From Lineus longissimus (Eukaryota; Nemertea; Pilidiophora; Heteronemertea; Lineidae): DNA of 64,000 bases. The stretch spans positions 62,001-126,000 of the forward strand of contig NC_088320.1 in the NCBI RefSeq assembly GCF_910592395.1. Reading direction: 5' to 3'. Under the pieces are notes generated by a model. That model saw only the letters and a program-made list of their open reading frames with translations. It was not told the origin of the DNA and did not search any database. A program made the translations under genes and the position numbers. Positions 1 through 13,379 of the stretch are shown here, one piece after another; position 1 is the stretch's first letter; each line of letters opens with the position of its first letter.

Positions 1-3000
1 CCGTGAGATTTGCTCTCGTCACGTCATGAGCACATTCAGGTTGCACTGAAGTGCCATCACCACTTTCAGATACCCAAATGCATCTAGTTTCTTTATTTGA
101 TGTGAAAACATGGGGTCATCTCGGCTATTTATTCGCTATATGGCATCTAAGTACAAGTGGTTTTCAATATCCTCCGCGTCTCATTAAGACGTAGGAGTAT
201 AAAAAGCCTGAGATTTAGGACACCCTTCTAATTCTGATTCGAAAAGTCACGATCCTACACTAATACTTGTGTGCCCCAGTGTATCCTCGAAAATACCAAC
301 TGCCGATTCGAACAACCATCCTCGGTAGTACTCGCGAACGCCCGGAATCAGTATGTGCTGCAGTTTGAAAAGTTTGGGTGCGGGGTATGATAATGATTAT
401 AATGAAAATGTTTACATCTGTACATGCATGATCAGATAACAAGACAAGGAAAAAGAAAAAGAAAAAAAATTCGACAGATTCACCGGGGGTCGAACCCGTA
501 ACCTGCCGATTCTCAGTCAAACACATTCAGCGCTGAACCGTCAAAGCTTTCATATTGAAATGGAGATTTTATTCGCCTCTTATATGCGGTATGCAAACGA
601 GCGCGCCACAATAGTGACAAGGTCGCGCAGGTGGCAAAGTGATTCGCCGAAATAGTTCCAAGTAATCGTATATTGCGATAGTTGTTAAGATTTTTCTCAA
701 CATATTGCATTTATAAACCTCAGTGATATAAAAGATTATCATTGCAGTTGCTTTAACGTTTGATTGGCCTTTTTTAAAGTTTTTTTAAAAATCGAGGCCA
801 GCAGGGTCAGAGTCAACCAATCAATTGTTTTGAATGGCTCCGGCAGGGTCAAAAGAAATAGATGTTGGCGCCGATGATGTCAGCAAGAAGCGAACTTCCA
901 CCCCACCCGTGAGATTTGCTCTCGTCACGTCATGAGCACATTCAGGTTGCACTGAAGTGCCATCACCACTTTCAGATACCCAAATGCATCTAGTTTCTTT
1001 ATTTGATGTGAAAACATGGGGTCATCTCGGCTATTTATTCGCTATATGGCATCTAAGTACAAGTGGTTTTCAATATCCTCCGCGTCTCATTAAGACGTAG
1101 GAGTATAAAAAGCCTGAGGTTTAGGACACCCTTTGACTAATTCTGATTGGAAAAGTCACGATCCGACACTAATACTTGTGTGCCCCAGTGTATCTTCGCA
1201 AATACCAACTGCCGATTCGAACAACCATCCTCGGTAGTACTCGCGAACGCCCGGAATCAGTATGTGCTGCAGTTTGAAAAGTTTGGGTGCGGGGTATGAT
1301 AATGATTATAATGAAAATGTTTACATCTGTACATGCATGATCAGATAACAAGACAAGGAAAAAGAAAAAGAAAAAAAATTCGACAGATTCACCGGGGGTC
1401 GAACCCGTAACCTGCCGATCCACAGTCAAACACCTTCAGCGCTGAACCGTCAAAGCTTTCATATTGAAATGGAGATTTTATTCGCCTCTTATATGCGGTA
1501 TGCAAACGAGCGCGCCACAATAGTGACAAGGTCGCGCAGGTGGCAAAGTGATTCGCCGAAATAGTTCCAAGTAATCGTATATTGCGATAGTTGTTAAGAT
1601 TTTTCTCAACATATTGCATTTATAAACCTCAGTGATATAAAAGATTATCATTGCAGTTTCTTTAACGTTTGATTGGCCTTTTTAAAAGTTTTTATAAAAA
1701 TCGAGGCCAGCAGGGTCAGAGTCAACCAATCAATTGTTTTGAATGGCTCCGGCAGGGTCAAAAGAAATAGATGTTGGCGCCGATGATGTCAGCAAGAAGC
1801 GAACTTCCACCCCACCCGTGAGATTTGCTCTCGTCACGTCATGAGCACATTCAGGTTGCACTGAAGTGCCATCACCACTTTCAGATACCCAAATGCATCT
1901 AGTTTCTTTATTTGATGTGAAAACATGGGGTCATCTCGGCTATTTATTCGCTATATGGCATCTAAGTACAAGTGGTTTTCAGTATCCTCCGCGTCTCATT
2001 AAGACGTAGGAGTATAAAAAGCCTGAGGTGTAGGACACCCTTTGACTAATTCTGATTGGAAAAGACACGATCCGACACTAATACTTGTGTGCCCCAGTGT
2101 ATCCTCGAAAATACCAACTGCCGATTCGAACAACCATCCTCGGTAGTACTCGCAAACGCCCGGAATCAGTATGTGCTGCAGTTTGAAAAGTTTGGGTGCG
2201 GGGTATGATAATGATTATAATGAAAATGTTTACATCTGTACATGCATGATTAGATAACAAGACAAGGAAAAAGAAAAAAGAAAAAAAATTCGGCAGATTC
2301 ACCGGGGGTCGAACCCGTGACCTGCCGATCCACAGTCAAACACCTTTAGCGCTGAACCGTCAAAGCTTTCATATTGAAATGGAGATTTTATTCGCCTCTT
2401 ATATGCGGTATGCAAACGAGCGCGCCACAATAGTGACAAGGTCGCGCAGGTGGCAAAGTGATTCGCCGAAATAGTTCCAAGTAATCGTATATTGCGATAG
2501 TTGTTAAGATTTTTCTCAACATATTGCATTTATAAACCTCAGTGATATAAAAGATTATCATTGCAGTTGCTTTAACGTTTGATTGGCCTTTTTTAAAGTT
2601 TTTATAAAAATCGAGGCCAGCAGGGTCAGAGTCAACCAATCAATTGTTTTGAATGGCTCCGGCAGGGTCAAAAGAAATAGATGTTGGCGCCGATGATGTC
2701 AGCAAGAAGCGAACTTCCACCCCACCCGTGAGATTTGCTCTCGTCACGTCATGAGCACATTCAGGTTGCACTGAAGTGCCATCACCACTTTCAGATACCC
2801 AAATGCATCTAGTTTCTTTATTTGATGTGAAAACATGGGGTCATCTCGGCTATTTATTCGCTATATGGCATCTAAGTACAAGTGGTTTTCAGTATCCTCC
2901 GCGTCTCATTAAGACGTAGGAGTATAAAAAGCCTGAGGTTTAGGACACCCTTTGACTAATTCTGATTGGAAAAGTCACGATCCGACACTAATACTTGTGT

Positions 3001-6000
3001 GCCCCAGTGTATCCTCGAAAATACCAACTGCCGATTCGAACAACCATCCTCGGTAGTACTCGCGAACGCCCGGAATCAGTATGTGCTGCAGTTTGAAAAG
3101 TTTGGGTGCGGGGTATGATAATGATTATAATGAAAATGTTTACATCTGTACATGCATTATCAGATAACAAGACAAGGAAAAAGAAAAAAGAAAAAAAAAT
3201 TCGACAGATTCACCGGGGGTCGAACCCGTGACCTGCCGATCCACAGTCAAACACCTTCAGCGCTGAACCGTCAAAGCTTTCATATTGAAATGGAGATTTT
3301 ATTCGCCTCTTATATGCGGTATGCAAACGAGCGCGCCACAATAGTGACAAGGTCGCGCAGGTGGCGAAGTGATTCGCCGAAATAGTTCCAAGTAATCGTA
3401 TATTGCGATAGTTGTTAAGATTTTTCTCAACATATTGCATTTATAAACCTCAGTGATATAAAAGATTATCATTGCAGTTGCTTTAACGTTTGATTGGCCT
3501 TTTTTAAAGTTTTTTTAAAAATCGAGGCCAGCAGGGTCAGAGTCAACCAATCAATTGTTTTGAATGGCTCCGGCAGGGTCAAAAGAAATAGATGTTGGCG
3601 CCGATGATGTCAGCAAGAAGCGAACTTCCACCCCACCCGTGAGATTTGCTCTCGTCACGTCATGAGCACATTCAGGTTGCACTGAAGTGCCATCACCACT
3701 TTCAGATACCCAAATGCATCTAGTTTCTTTATTTGATGTGAAAACATGGGGTCATCTCGGCTATTTATTCGCTATATGGCATCTAAGTACAAGTGGTTTT
3801 CAATATCCTCCGCGTCTCATTAAGACGTAGGAGTATAAAAGCCTGAGGTTTAGGACACCCTTTGACTAATTCTGATTGGAAAAGTCACGATCCGACACTA
3901 ATACTTGTGTGCCCCAGTGTATCCTCGAAAATACCAACTGCCGATTCTAACAACCATCCTCGGTAGTACTCGCGAACGCCCGAAATCAGTATGTGCTGCA
4001 GTTTGAAAAGTTTGGGTGCGGGGTATGATAATGATTATAATGAAAATGTTCACATCTGTACATGCATGATCAGATAACAAGACAAGGAAAAAGAAAAAAG
4101 AAAAAAAATTCGACAGATTCACCGGGGGTCGAACCCGTGACCTGCCGATCCACAGTCAAACACCTTCAGCGCTGAACCGTCAAACTTTCATATTGAAGTG
4201 GTGATTTTATTCGCCTCTTATATGCGGTATGCAAACGAGCGCGCCACAATAGTGACAAGGTCGCGCAGGTGGCAAAGTGATTCGCCGAAATAGTTCAAAG
4301 TAATCGTATATTGCGATAGTTGTTAAGATTTTTCTCAACATATTGCATTTATAAACCTCAGTGATATAAACGATTATCATTGCAGTTGCTTTAACGTTTG
4401 ATTGGCCTTTTTTAAAGTTTTTTTAAAAATCGAGGCCAGTAGGGTCAGAGTCAACCAATCAATTGTTTTGAATGGCTCCGGCAGGGTCAAAAGAAATAGA
4501 TGTTGGCGCCGATGATGTCAGCAAGAAGCGAACTTCCACCCCACCCGTGAGATTTGCTCTCGTCACGTCATGAGCACATTCAGGTTGCACTGAAGTGCCA
4601 TCACCACTTTCAGATACCCAAATGCATCTAGTTTCTTTATTTGATGTGAAAACATGGGGTCATCTCGGCTATTTATTCGCTATATGGCATCTAAATACAA
4701 GTGGTTTTCAATATCCTCCGCGTCTCATTAAGACGTAGGAGTATAAAAAGCCTGAGGTTTAGGACACCCTTTGACTAATTCTGATTGGAAAAGTCACGAT
4801 CCGACACTAATACTTGTGTGCCCCAGTGTATCCTCGAAAATACCAACTGCCGATTCGAACAACCATCCTCGGTAGTACTCGCGAACGCCCGGAATCAGTA
4901 TGTGCTGCAGTTTGAAAAGTTTGGGTGCGGGGTATGATAATGATTATAATGAAAATGTTTACATATGTACATGCATGATTAGATAACAAGACAAGGAAAA
5001 AGAAAAAAGAAAAAAAATTCGGCAGATTCACCGGGGGTCGAACCCGTGACCTGCCGATCCACAGTCAAACACCTTCAGCGCTGAACCGTCAAAGCTTTCA
5101 TATTGAAATGGAGATTTTATTCGCCTCTTATATGTGGTATGCAAACGAGCGCGCCACAATAGTGACAAGGTCGCGCAGGTGGCAAAGTGATTCGCCGAAA
5201 TAGTTCCAAGTAATCGTATATTGCGATAGTTGTTAAGATTTTTCTCAACATATTGCATTTATAAACCTCAGTGATATAAAAGATTATCATTGCAGTTTCT
5301 TTAACGTTTGATTGGCCTTTTTAAAAGTTTTTATAAAAATCGAGGCCAGCAGGGTCAGAGTCAACCAATCAATTGTTTTGAATGGCTCCGGCAGGGTCAA
5401 AAGAAATAGATGTTGGCGCCGATGATGTCAGCAAGAAGCGAACTTCCACCCCACCCGTGAGATTTGCTCTCGTCACGTCATGAGCACATTCAGGTTGCAC
5501 TGAAGTGCCATCACCACTTTCAGATACCCAAATGCATCTAGTTTCTTTATTTGATGTGAAAACATGGGGTCATCTCGGCTATTTATTCGCTATATGGCAT
5601 CTAAGTACAAGTGGTTTTCAATATCCTCCGCGTCTCATTAAGACGTAGGAGTATAAAAAGCCTGAGGTTTAGGACACCCTTTGACTAATTCTGATTGGAA
5701 AAGTCACGATCCGACACTAATACTTGTGTGCCCCAGTGTATCCTCGAAAATACCAACTGCCGATTCGAACAACCATCCTCGGTAGTACTCGCGAACGCCC
5801 GGAATCAGTATGTGCTGCAGTTTGAAAAGTTTGGGTGCGGGGTATGATAATGATTATAATGAAAATGTTTACATCTGTACATGCATGATCAGATAACAAG
5901 ACAAGGAAAAAGAAAAAAGAAAAGAAATTCGACAGATTCACCGGGGGTCGAACCCATGACCTGCCGATCCACAGTCAAACACCTTCAGCGCTGAACCGTC

Positions 6001-9000
6001 GAAGCTTTCATAATGAAGTGGAGATTTTATTCGCCTCTTATATGCATCATGCAAACGAGCGCGCCACAATAGTGACAAGGTCGCGCAGGTGGCAAAGTGA
6101 TTCGCCGAAATAGTTCCAAGTAATCGTATATTGCGATAGTTGTTAAGATTTTTCTCAACATATTGCATTTATAAACCTCAGTGATATAAAAGATTATCAT
6201 TGCAGTTGCTTTAACGTTTGATTGGCCTTTTTTAAAGTTTTTTTAAAAATCGAGGCCAGCAGGGTCAGAGTCAACCAATCAATTGTTTTGAATGGCTCCG
6301 GCAGGGTCAAAAGAAATAGATGTTGGCGCCGATGATGTCAGCAAGAAGCGAACTTCCACCCCACCCGTGAGATTTGCTCTCGTCACGTCATGAGCACATT
6401 CAGGTTGCACTGAAGTGCCATCACCACTTTCAGATACCCAAATGCATCTAGTTTCTTTATTTGATGTGAAAACATGGGGTCATCTCGGCTATTTATTCGC
6501 TATATGGCATCTAAGTACAAGTGGTTTTCAATATCCTCCGCGTCTCATTAAGACGTAGGAGTATAAAAAGCCTGAGGTTTAGGACACCCTTTGACTAATT
6601 CTGATTGGAAAAGTCACGATCCGACACTAATACTTGTGTGCCCCAGTGTATCCTCGAAAATACCAACTGCCGATTCGAACAACCATCCTCGGTAGTACTC
6701 GCGAACGCCCGGAATCAGTATGTGCTGCAGTTTGAAAAGTTTGGGTGCGGGGTATGATAATGATTATAATGAAAATGTTTACATCTGTACATGCAAGATT
6801 AGATAACAAGACAAGGAAAAAGAAAAATAATTCGGCAGATTCACCGGGGGTCGAACCCGTGACCTGCCGATCCACAGTCAAACACCTTCAGCGCTGAACC
6901 GTCAAAGCTTTCATATTGAAATGGAGATTTTATTAGCCTCTTATATGCGGTATGCAAACGAGCGCGCCACAATAGTGACAAGGTCGCGCAGGTGGCAAAG
7001 TGATTCGCCAAAATAGTTCCAAGTAATCGTATATTGCGATAGTTGTTAAGATTTTTCTCAACATATTGCATTTATAAACCTCAGTGATATAAAAGATTAT
7101 CATTGCAGTTGCTTTAACGTTTGATTGGCCTTTTTAAAAGTTTTTATAAAAATCGAGGCCAGCAGGGTCAGAGTCAACCAATCAATTGTTTTGAATGGCT
7201 CCGGCAGGGTCACAAGAAATAGATGTTGGCGCCGATGATGTCAGCAAGAAGCGAACTTCCACCCCACCCGTGAGATTTGCTCTCGTCACGTCATGAGCAC
7301 ATTCAGGTTGCACTGAAGTGCCATCACCACTTTCAGATACCCAAATGCATCTAGTTTCTTTATTTGATGTGAAAACATGGGGTCATCTCGGCTATTTATT
7401 CGCTATATGGCATCTAAGTACAAGTGGTTTTCAGTATCCTCCGCGTCTCATTAAGACGTAGGAGTATAAAAAGCCTGAGGTGTAGGACACCCTTTGACTA
7501 ATTCTGATTGGAAAAGTCACGATCCGACACTAATACTTGTGTGCCCCAGTGTATCCTCGAAAATACCAACTGCCGATTCGAACAACCATCCTCGGTAGTA
7601 CTCGCGAACGCCCGGAATCAGTATGTGCTGCAGTTTGAAAAGTTTGGGTGCGGGGTATGATAATGATTATAATGAAAATGTTTACATCTGTACATGCATG
7701 ATTAGACAACAAGACAAGGAAAAAGAAAAAAGAAAAAAAATTCGGCAGATTCACCGGGGGTCGAACCCGTGACCTGCCGATCCACAGTCAAACACCATCA
7801 GCGCTGAAACGTCAAAGCTTTCATATTGAAATGGAGATTTTATTCGCCTCTTATATGCGGTATGCAAACGAGCGCGCCACAATAGTGACAAGGTCGCGCA
7901 GGTGGCAAAGTGATTCGCCGAAATAGTTCCAAGTAATCGTATATTGCGATAGTTGTTAAGATTTTTCTCAACATATTGCATTTATAAACCTCAGTGATAT
8001 AAAAGATTATCATTGCAGTTGCTTTAACGTTTGATTGGCCTTTTTTAAAGTTTTTATAAAAATCGAGGCCAGCAGGGTCAGAGTCAACCAATCAATTGTT
8101 TTGAATGGCTCCGGCAGGGTCAAAAGAAATAGATGTTGGCGCCGATGATGTCAGCAAGAAGCGAACTTCCACCCAACCCGTGAGATTTGCTCTCGTCACG
8201 TCATGAGCACATTCAGGTTGCACTGAAGTGCCATCACCACTTTCAGATACCCAAATGCATCTAGTTTCTTTATTTGATGTGAAAACATGGGGTCATCTCG
8301 GCTATTTATTCGCTATATGGCATCTAAGTACAAGTGGTTTTCAATATCCTCCGCGTCACATTAAGACGTAGGAGTATAAAAAGCCTGAGGTTTAGGACAC
8401 CCTTTGACTAATTCTGATTGGAAAAGTCACGATCCGACACTAATACTTGTGTGCCCCAGTGTATCCTCGAAAATACCAACTGCCGATTCGAACAACCATC
8501 CTCGGTAGTACTCGCGAACGCCCGGAATCAGTATGTGCTGCAGTTTGAAAAGTTTGGGTGCGGGGTATGATAATGATTATAATGAAAATGTTTACATCTG
8601 TACATGCATGATTAGATAACAAGACAAGGAAAAAGAAAAAAGAAAAAAAATTCGACAGATTCACCGGGGGTCGAACCCGTGACCTGCCGATCCACAGTCA
8701 AACACCTTCAGCGCTGAACCGTCAAAGCTTTCATATTGAAATGGAGATTTTATTCGCCTCTTATATGCGGTATGCAAACGAGCGCGCCACAATAGTGACA
8801 AGGTCGCGCAGGTGGCAAAGTGATTCGCCGAAATAGTTCCAAGTAATCGTATATTGCGATAGTTGTTAAGATTTTTCTCAACATATTGCATTTATAAACC
8901 TCAGTGATATAAAAGATTATCATTGCAGTTTCTTTAACGTTTGATTGGCCTTTTTAAAAGTTTTTATAAAAATCGAGGCCAGCAGGGTCAGAGTCAACCA

Positions 9001-11955
9001 ATCAATTGTTTTGAATGGCTCCGGCAGGGTCAAAAGAAATAGATGTTGGCGCCGATGATGTCAGCAAGAAGCGAACTTCCACCCCACCCGTGAGATTTGC
9101 TCTCGTCACGTCATGAGCACATTCAGGTTGCACTGAAGTGCCATCACCACTTTCAGATACCCAAATGCATCTAGTTTCTTTATTTGATGTGAAAACATGG
9201 GGTCATCTCGGCTATTTATTCGCTATATGGCATCTAAGTACAAGTGGTTTTCAATATCCTCCGCGTCTCATTAAGACGTAGGAGTATAAAAAGCCTGAGG
9301 TTTAGGACACCCTTTGACTAATTCTGATTGGAAAAGTCACGATCCGACACTAATACTTGTGTGCCCCAGTGTATCCTCGAAAATACCAACTGCCGATTCG
9401 AACAACCATCCTCGGTAGTACTCGCGAACGCCCGGAATCAGTATGTGCTGCAGTTTGAAAAGTTTGGGTGCGGGGTATGATAATGATTATAATGAAAATG
9501 TTCACATCTGTACATGCATGATCAGATAATAAGACAAGGAAAAAGAAAAAAGAAAAAAAATTCGACAGATTCACCGGGGGTCGAACCCGTGACCTGCCGA
9601 TCCACAGTCAAACACCTTCAGCGCTGAACCGTCGAAGCTTTCATATTGAAGTGGAGATTTTATTCGCCTCTTATATGCATTATGCAAACGAGCGCGCCAC
9701 AATAGTGACAAGGTCGCGCAGGTGGCAAAGTGATTCGCCGAAATAGTTCCAAGTAATCGTATATTGCGATAGTTGTTAAGATTTTTCTCAACATATTGCA
9801 TTTATAAACCTCAGTGATATAAAAGATTATCATTGCAGTTGCTTTAACGTTTGATTGGCCTTTTTTAAAGTTTTTTTAAAAATCGAGGCCAGCAGGGTCA
9901 GAGTCAACCAATCAATTGTTTTGAATGGCTCCGGCAGGGTCAAAAGAAATAGATGTTGGCGCCGATGATGTCAGCAAGAAGCGAACTTCCACCCCACCCG
10001 TGAGATTTGCTCTCGTCACGTCATGAGCACATTCAGGTTGCACTGAAGTGCCATCACCACTTTCAGATACCCAAATGCATCTAGTTTCTTTATTTGATGT
10101 GAAAACATGGGGTCATCTCGGCTATTTATTCGCTATATGGCATCTAAGTACAAGTGGTTTTCAATATCCTCCGCGTCTCATTAAGACGTAGGAGTATAAA
10201 AAGCCTGAGGTTTAGGACACCCTTTGACTAATTCTGATTGGAAAAGTCACGATCCGACACTAATACTTGTGTGCCCCAGTGTATCCTCGAAAATACCAAC
10301 TGCCGATTCGAACAACCATCCTCGGTAGTACTCGCGAACGCCCGGAATCAGTATGTGCTGCAGTTTGAAAAGTTTGGGTGCGGGGTATGATAATGATTAT
10401 AATGAAAATGTTTACATCTGTACATGCAAGATTAGATAACAAGACAAGGAAAAAGAAAAATAATTCGGCAGATTCACCGGGGGTCGAACCCGTGACCTGC
10501 CGATCCACAGTCAAACACCTTCAGCGCTGAACCGTCAAACTTTCATATTGAAATGGAGATTTTATTAGCCTCTTATATGCGGTATGCAAACGAGCGCGCC
10601 ACAATAGTGACAAGGTCGCGCAGGTGGCAAAGTGATTCGCCGAAATAGTTCCAAGTAATCGTATATTGCGATAGTTGTTAAGATTTTTCTCAACATATTG
10701 CATTTATAAACCTCAGTGATATAAAAGATTATCATTGCAGTTGCTTTAACGTTTGATTGGCCTTTTTAAAAGTTTTTATAAAAATCGAGGCCAGCAGGGT
10801 CAGAGTCAACCAATCAATTGTTTTGAATGGCTCCGGCAGGGTCACAAGAAATAGATGTTGGCGCCGATGATGTCAGCAAGAAGCGAACTTCCACCCCACC
10901 CGTGAGATTTGCTCTCGTCACGTCATGAGCACATTCAGGTTGCACTGAAGTGCCATCACCACTTTCAGATACCCAAATGCATCTAGTTTCTTTATTTGAT
11001 GTGAAAACATGGGGTCATCTCGGCTATTTATTCGCTATATGGCATCTAAGTACAAGTGGTTTTCAGTATCCTCCGCGTCTCATTAAGACGTAGGAGTATA
11101 AAAAGCCTGAGGTGTAGGACACCCTTTGACTAATTCTGATTGGAAAAGTCACGATCCGACACTAATACTTGTGTGCCCCAGTGTATCCTCGAAAATACCA
11201 ACTGCCGATTCGAACAACCATCCTCGGTAGTACTCGCGAACGCCCGGAATCAGTATGTGCTGCAGTTTGAAAAGTTTGGGTGCGGGGTATGATAATGATT
11301 ATAATGAAAATGTTTACATCTGTACATGCATGATTAGACAACAAGACAAGGAAAAAGAAAAAAGAAAAAAAATTCGGCAGATTCACCGGGGGTCGAACCC
11401 GTGACCTGCCGATCCACAGTCAAACACCATCAGCGCTGAAACGTCAAAGCTTTCATATTGAAATGGAGATTTTATTCGCCTCTCATATGCGGTATGCAAA
11501 CGAGCGCGCCACAATAGTGACAAGGTCGCGCAGGTGGCAAAGTGATTCGCCGAAATAGTTCCAAGTAATCGTATATTGCGATAGTTGTTAAGATTTTTCT
11601 CAACATATTGCATTTATAAACCTCAGTGATATAAAAGATTATCATTGCAGTTGCTTTAACGTTTGAATGGCCTTTTTTAAAGTTTTTTTTTAAAAATCGA
11701 GGCCAGCAGGGTCAGAGTCAACCAATCGTTTTGAAAGGCTCCGGCAGGGTCAAAATAAATAGGTGTTGGCGCCCATGATGTCAGCAATATGGCGAATTTC
11801 CGCCCCACCCGTGAGATTTGCTCTCGTCACGTCATGAGCACATTCAGGTTGCACTGAAGTGCCATTTCCACCGGCAGATAACCAAATGCATCTAGTTTCT
11901 TTATTTGATGTGAAAACATTGGGTCATCTGGACTATTTTTTCGCTACATGGACTA
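1..11955. repeat. Satellite array, ~909-bp unit, 13 full copies plus a decayed 14th
   Basis: A unit beginning ccgtgagatttgctctcgtc recurs at 1, 907, 1816, 2726, 3637, 4545, 5455, 6365, 7268, 8178, 9088, 9998, 10900 and 11809. Unit lengths are 902-911 bp and copies are nearly identical. The fourteenth copy diverges and stops being recognisable near 11955. The end of copy 13 is also more diverged, as expected at an array edge. Shared private variants show a four-unit order in the right part of the array (see findings). Open frames of 60-88 codons in the units come from poly-F/poly-I translations of a purine tract and are not genes. The array runs off the left end, so its full length is unknown. 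Identity to any named satellite family was not tested. Confidence 0.97.
1375..1462 (-). repeat. tRNA-like pol III promoter module inside each satellite unit (copy 2 shown)
   Basis: On the minus strand each unit has a B-box-like GGGTTCGACCCCCGG, with an A-box-like TTCAGCGCTGAAGG about 35 bases upstream. A run of eight T follows about 12 bases after the B-box arm, which is a normal pol III stop. The acceptor stem does not pair, so this is not a working tRNA. It looks like a tRNA-derived SINE head trapped in the satellite. Equivalent modules lie near 470-550, 2285-2360, 3195-3275, 4105-4185, 5015-5095, 5925-6005, 6830-6905, 7740-7820, 8650-8725, 9560-9635, 10460-10540 and 11370-11450. Units at 6365 and 9998 have a shorter purine tract, so their T run is interrupted. 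Whether it is transcribed is inference. Confidence 0.6.
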
Positions 11956-13370
11956 GAATTTGGACGAGCATATTGTCACTCGCAGAACTACGCCCAACCT
12001 CGCGTGGCGGATGGAAGTTATGTTTCATATTGAGGCCAAACTGGGGATTGAGACCCGCTTCAATGGCACAGATTCTTAGCCCATAAAATCCCTCTGCACA
12101 TCGAAGCCAAGACCAGGGCGTCAAAGTAAATGGTATTTTGAACAGTTTGGACCCATTCATGAACATGGAAACGGCCTGCGTCTTAAGAATAACATTTTTC
12201 GGGGGGGGGGGACTGAGAATTTCAGCGGGTGCATGTAAAAGAAGGAGATTGGAACGGGCCTTCAAAGATCTTTAGTCATAGATCGACTTTGGAGGAAAGA
12301 ATAGTGCTGGCACGTGATCTAAACATGGCGTCGCAAAAAACCAAAAAATATCTGTATCTTCTTTCTAACTTCTTGAATATAAAACTTAATTGTTACGTGT
12401 GAAATAGTTGGAAAAGTTAAAGAAACAGGTTTGATATCAACATATAAAATGAAGCGTAATTTAAGATTGAAGTTTTGGGCATCGCGTGGTCAGATTTGAG
12501 TAGAAAGTGCATTTTGTCAGCAGATTTTTCTCGAGCAGTCAAACTGAAACTCCACAAGAAGAATGGGTGTTGACAATAGGCACCGCCATTTTGGCTAGAC
12601 CACAAAATCCTACATCCAGACCAAGGTTGTTCTGGCTACGTCACGTCACCTAGTCACTTGTTCAGGCCTACTTGTTCAGACCAACGTGTGCACTGCCAGC
12701 CAATATTAAGACCTATATTACAATGGGAATGTGTGAAGATGTCTATTATCTATACATATCTTGATGGTGGCTTATTATAAACCGCGAGATGAGAAATTGC
12801 AAGATGAGTAATCAATATTTTCGGCCTCAAGATTTTCTACCTCACTGGACCATGACGATCAAACCATAAAAATAAGGAGAGCTCGGGACCTACAATGGCC
12901 TTGGTCTCATGAATGTTCACTTTTTCAGGTTCCATATCAGCAATATATTCTGTGGCAGGTGGGTCGCATTCCGCACCTCGTCATTTATAATGTTTTGCGC
13001 ATTAGTTATTACCTGCTGACCGATTTTCGAATGTCATGGTCAATTGGTGTCACTATCAAAGTCGTTGATGTGTTTGGTTGGTGGGCAGCAGTTACAGCAT
13101 CAGCCCAGCGTACGGTTAAAGAGAGAGTTGACCACCCCATCCCTTAGCTAAGATAGCTGGCTGATATCTTGCCAGTTGATACATTGACATGTTTGATGCA
13201 CTGTCTGTTCAATAGCGCTGTGAGACTAATGACATCCAGTGGATTTTAATCGGCCGCAGAATGTGCTGTGACATAGGCTGCTGTGGTGTTAGCAGATACA
13301 ATAAATCCTCAATGATCCAGAACTACCTTGTGGACTGAGGTCATGAAATTTAAGTTTAAATCTTAGGCAG
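11956..13370. other. Spacer between satellite and FYCO1 start
   Basis: No supported coding exon. It contains a poly-G run near 12199 and AT-rich sequence. Open frames up to 110 codons on the minus strand (11933-12265) overlap the decayed satellite edge and have no recognisable domain. Non-coding first exon(s) and the promoter of FYCO1 are probably here, because the start codon exon seems to begin at an acceptor (ttaggcag, ending 13370). I could not place them. Confidence 0.5.
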
Positions 13371-13379
13371 GTGTACAAG

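Noticed and set aside
1375-1462. Intact tRNA gene in each satellite unit
   Set aside because: A/B boxes and T-arm are visible, but the acceptor stem does not pair and the anticodon arm is not convincing.
260-11613. About thirty open frames of 60-88 codons in the left 11.6 kb
   Set aside because: They repeat with the 909-bp satellite, contain long Phe/Ile runs from a purine tract, and have no domain or splice support.
1-11955. CRISPR-like array
   Set aside because: Units are ~909 bp with no short repeat/spacer alternation, and the DNA is clearly eukaryotic.
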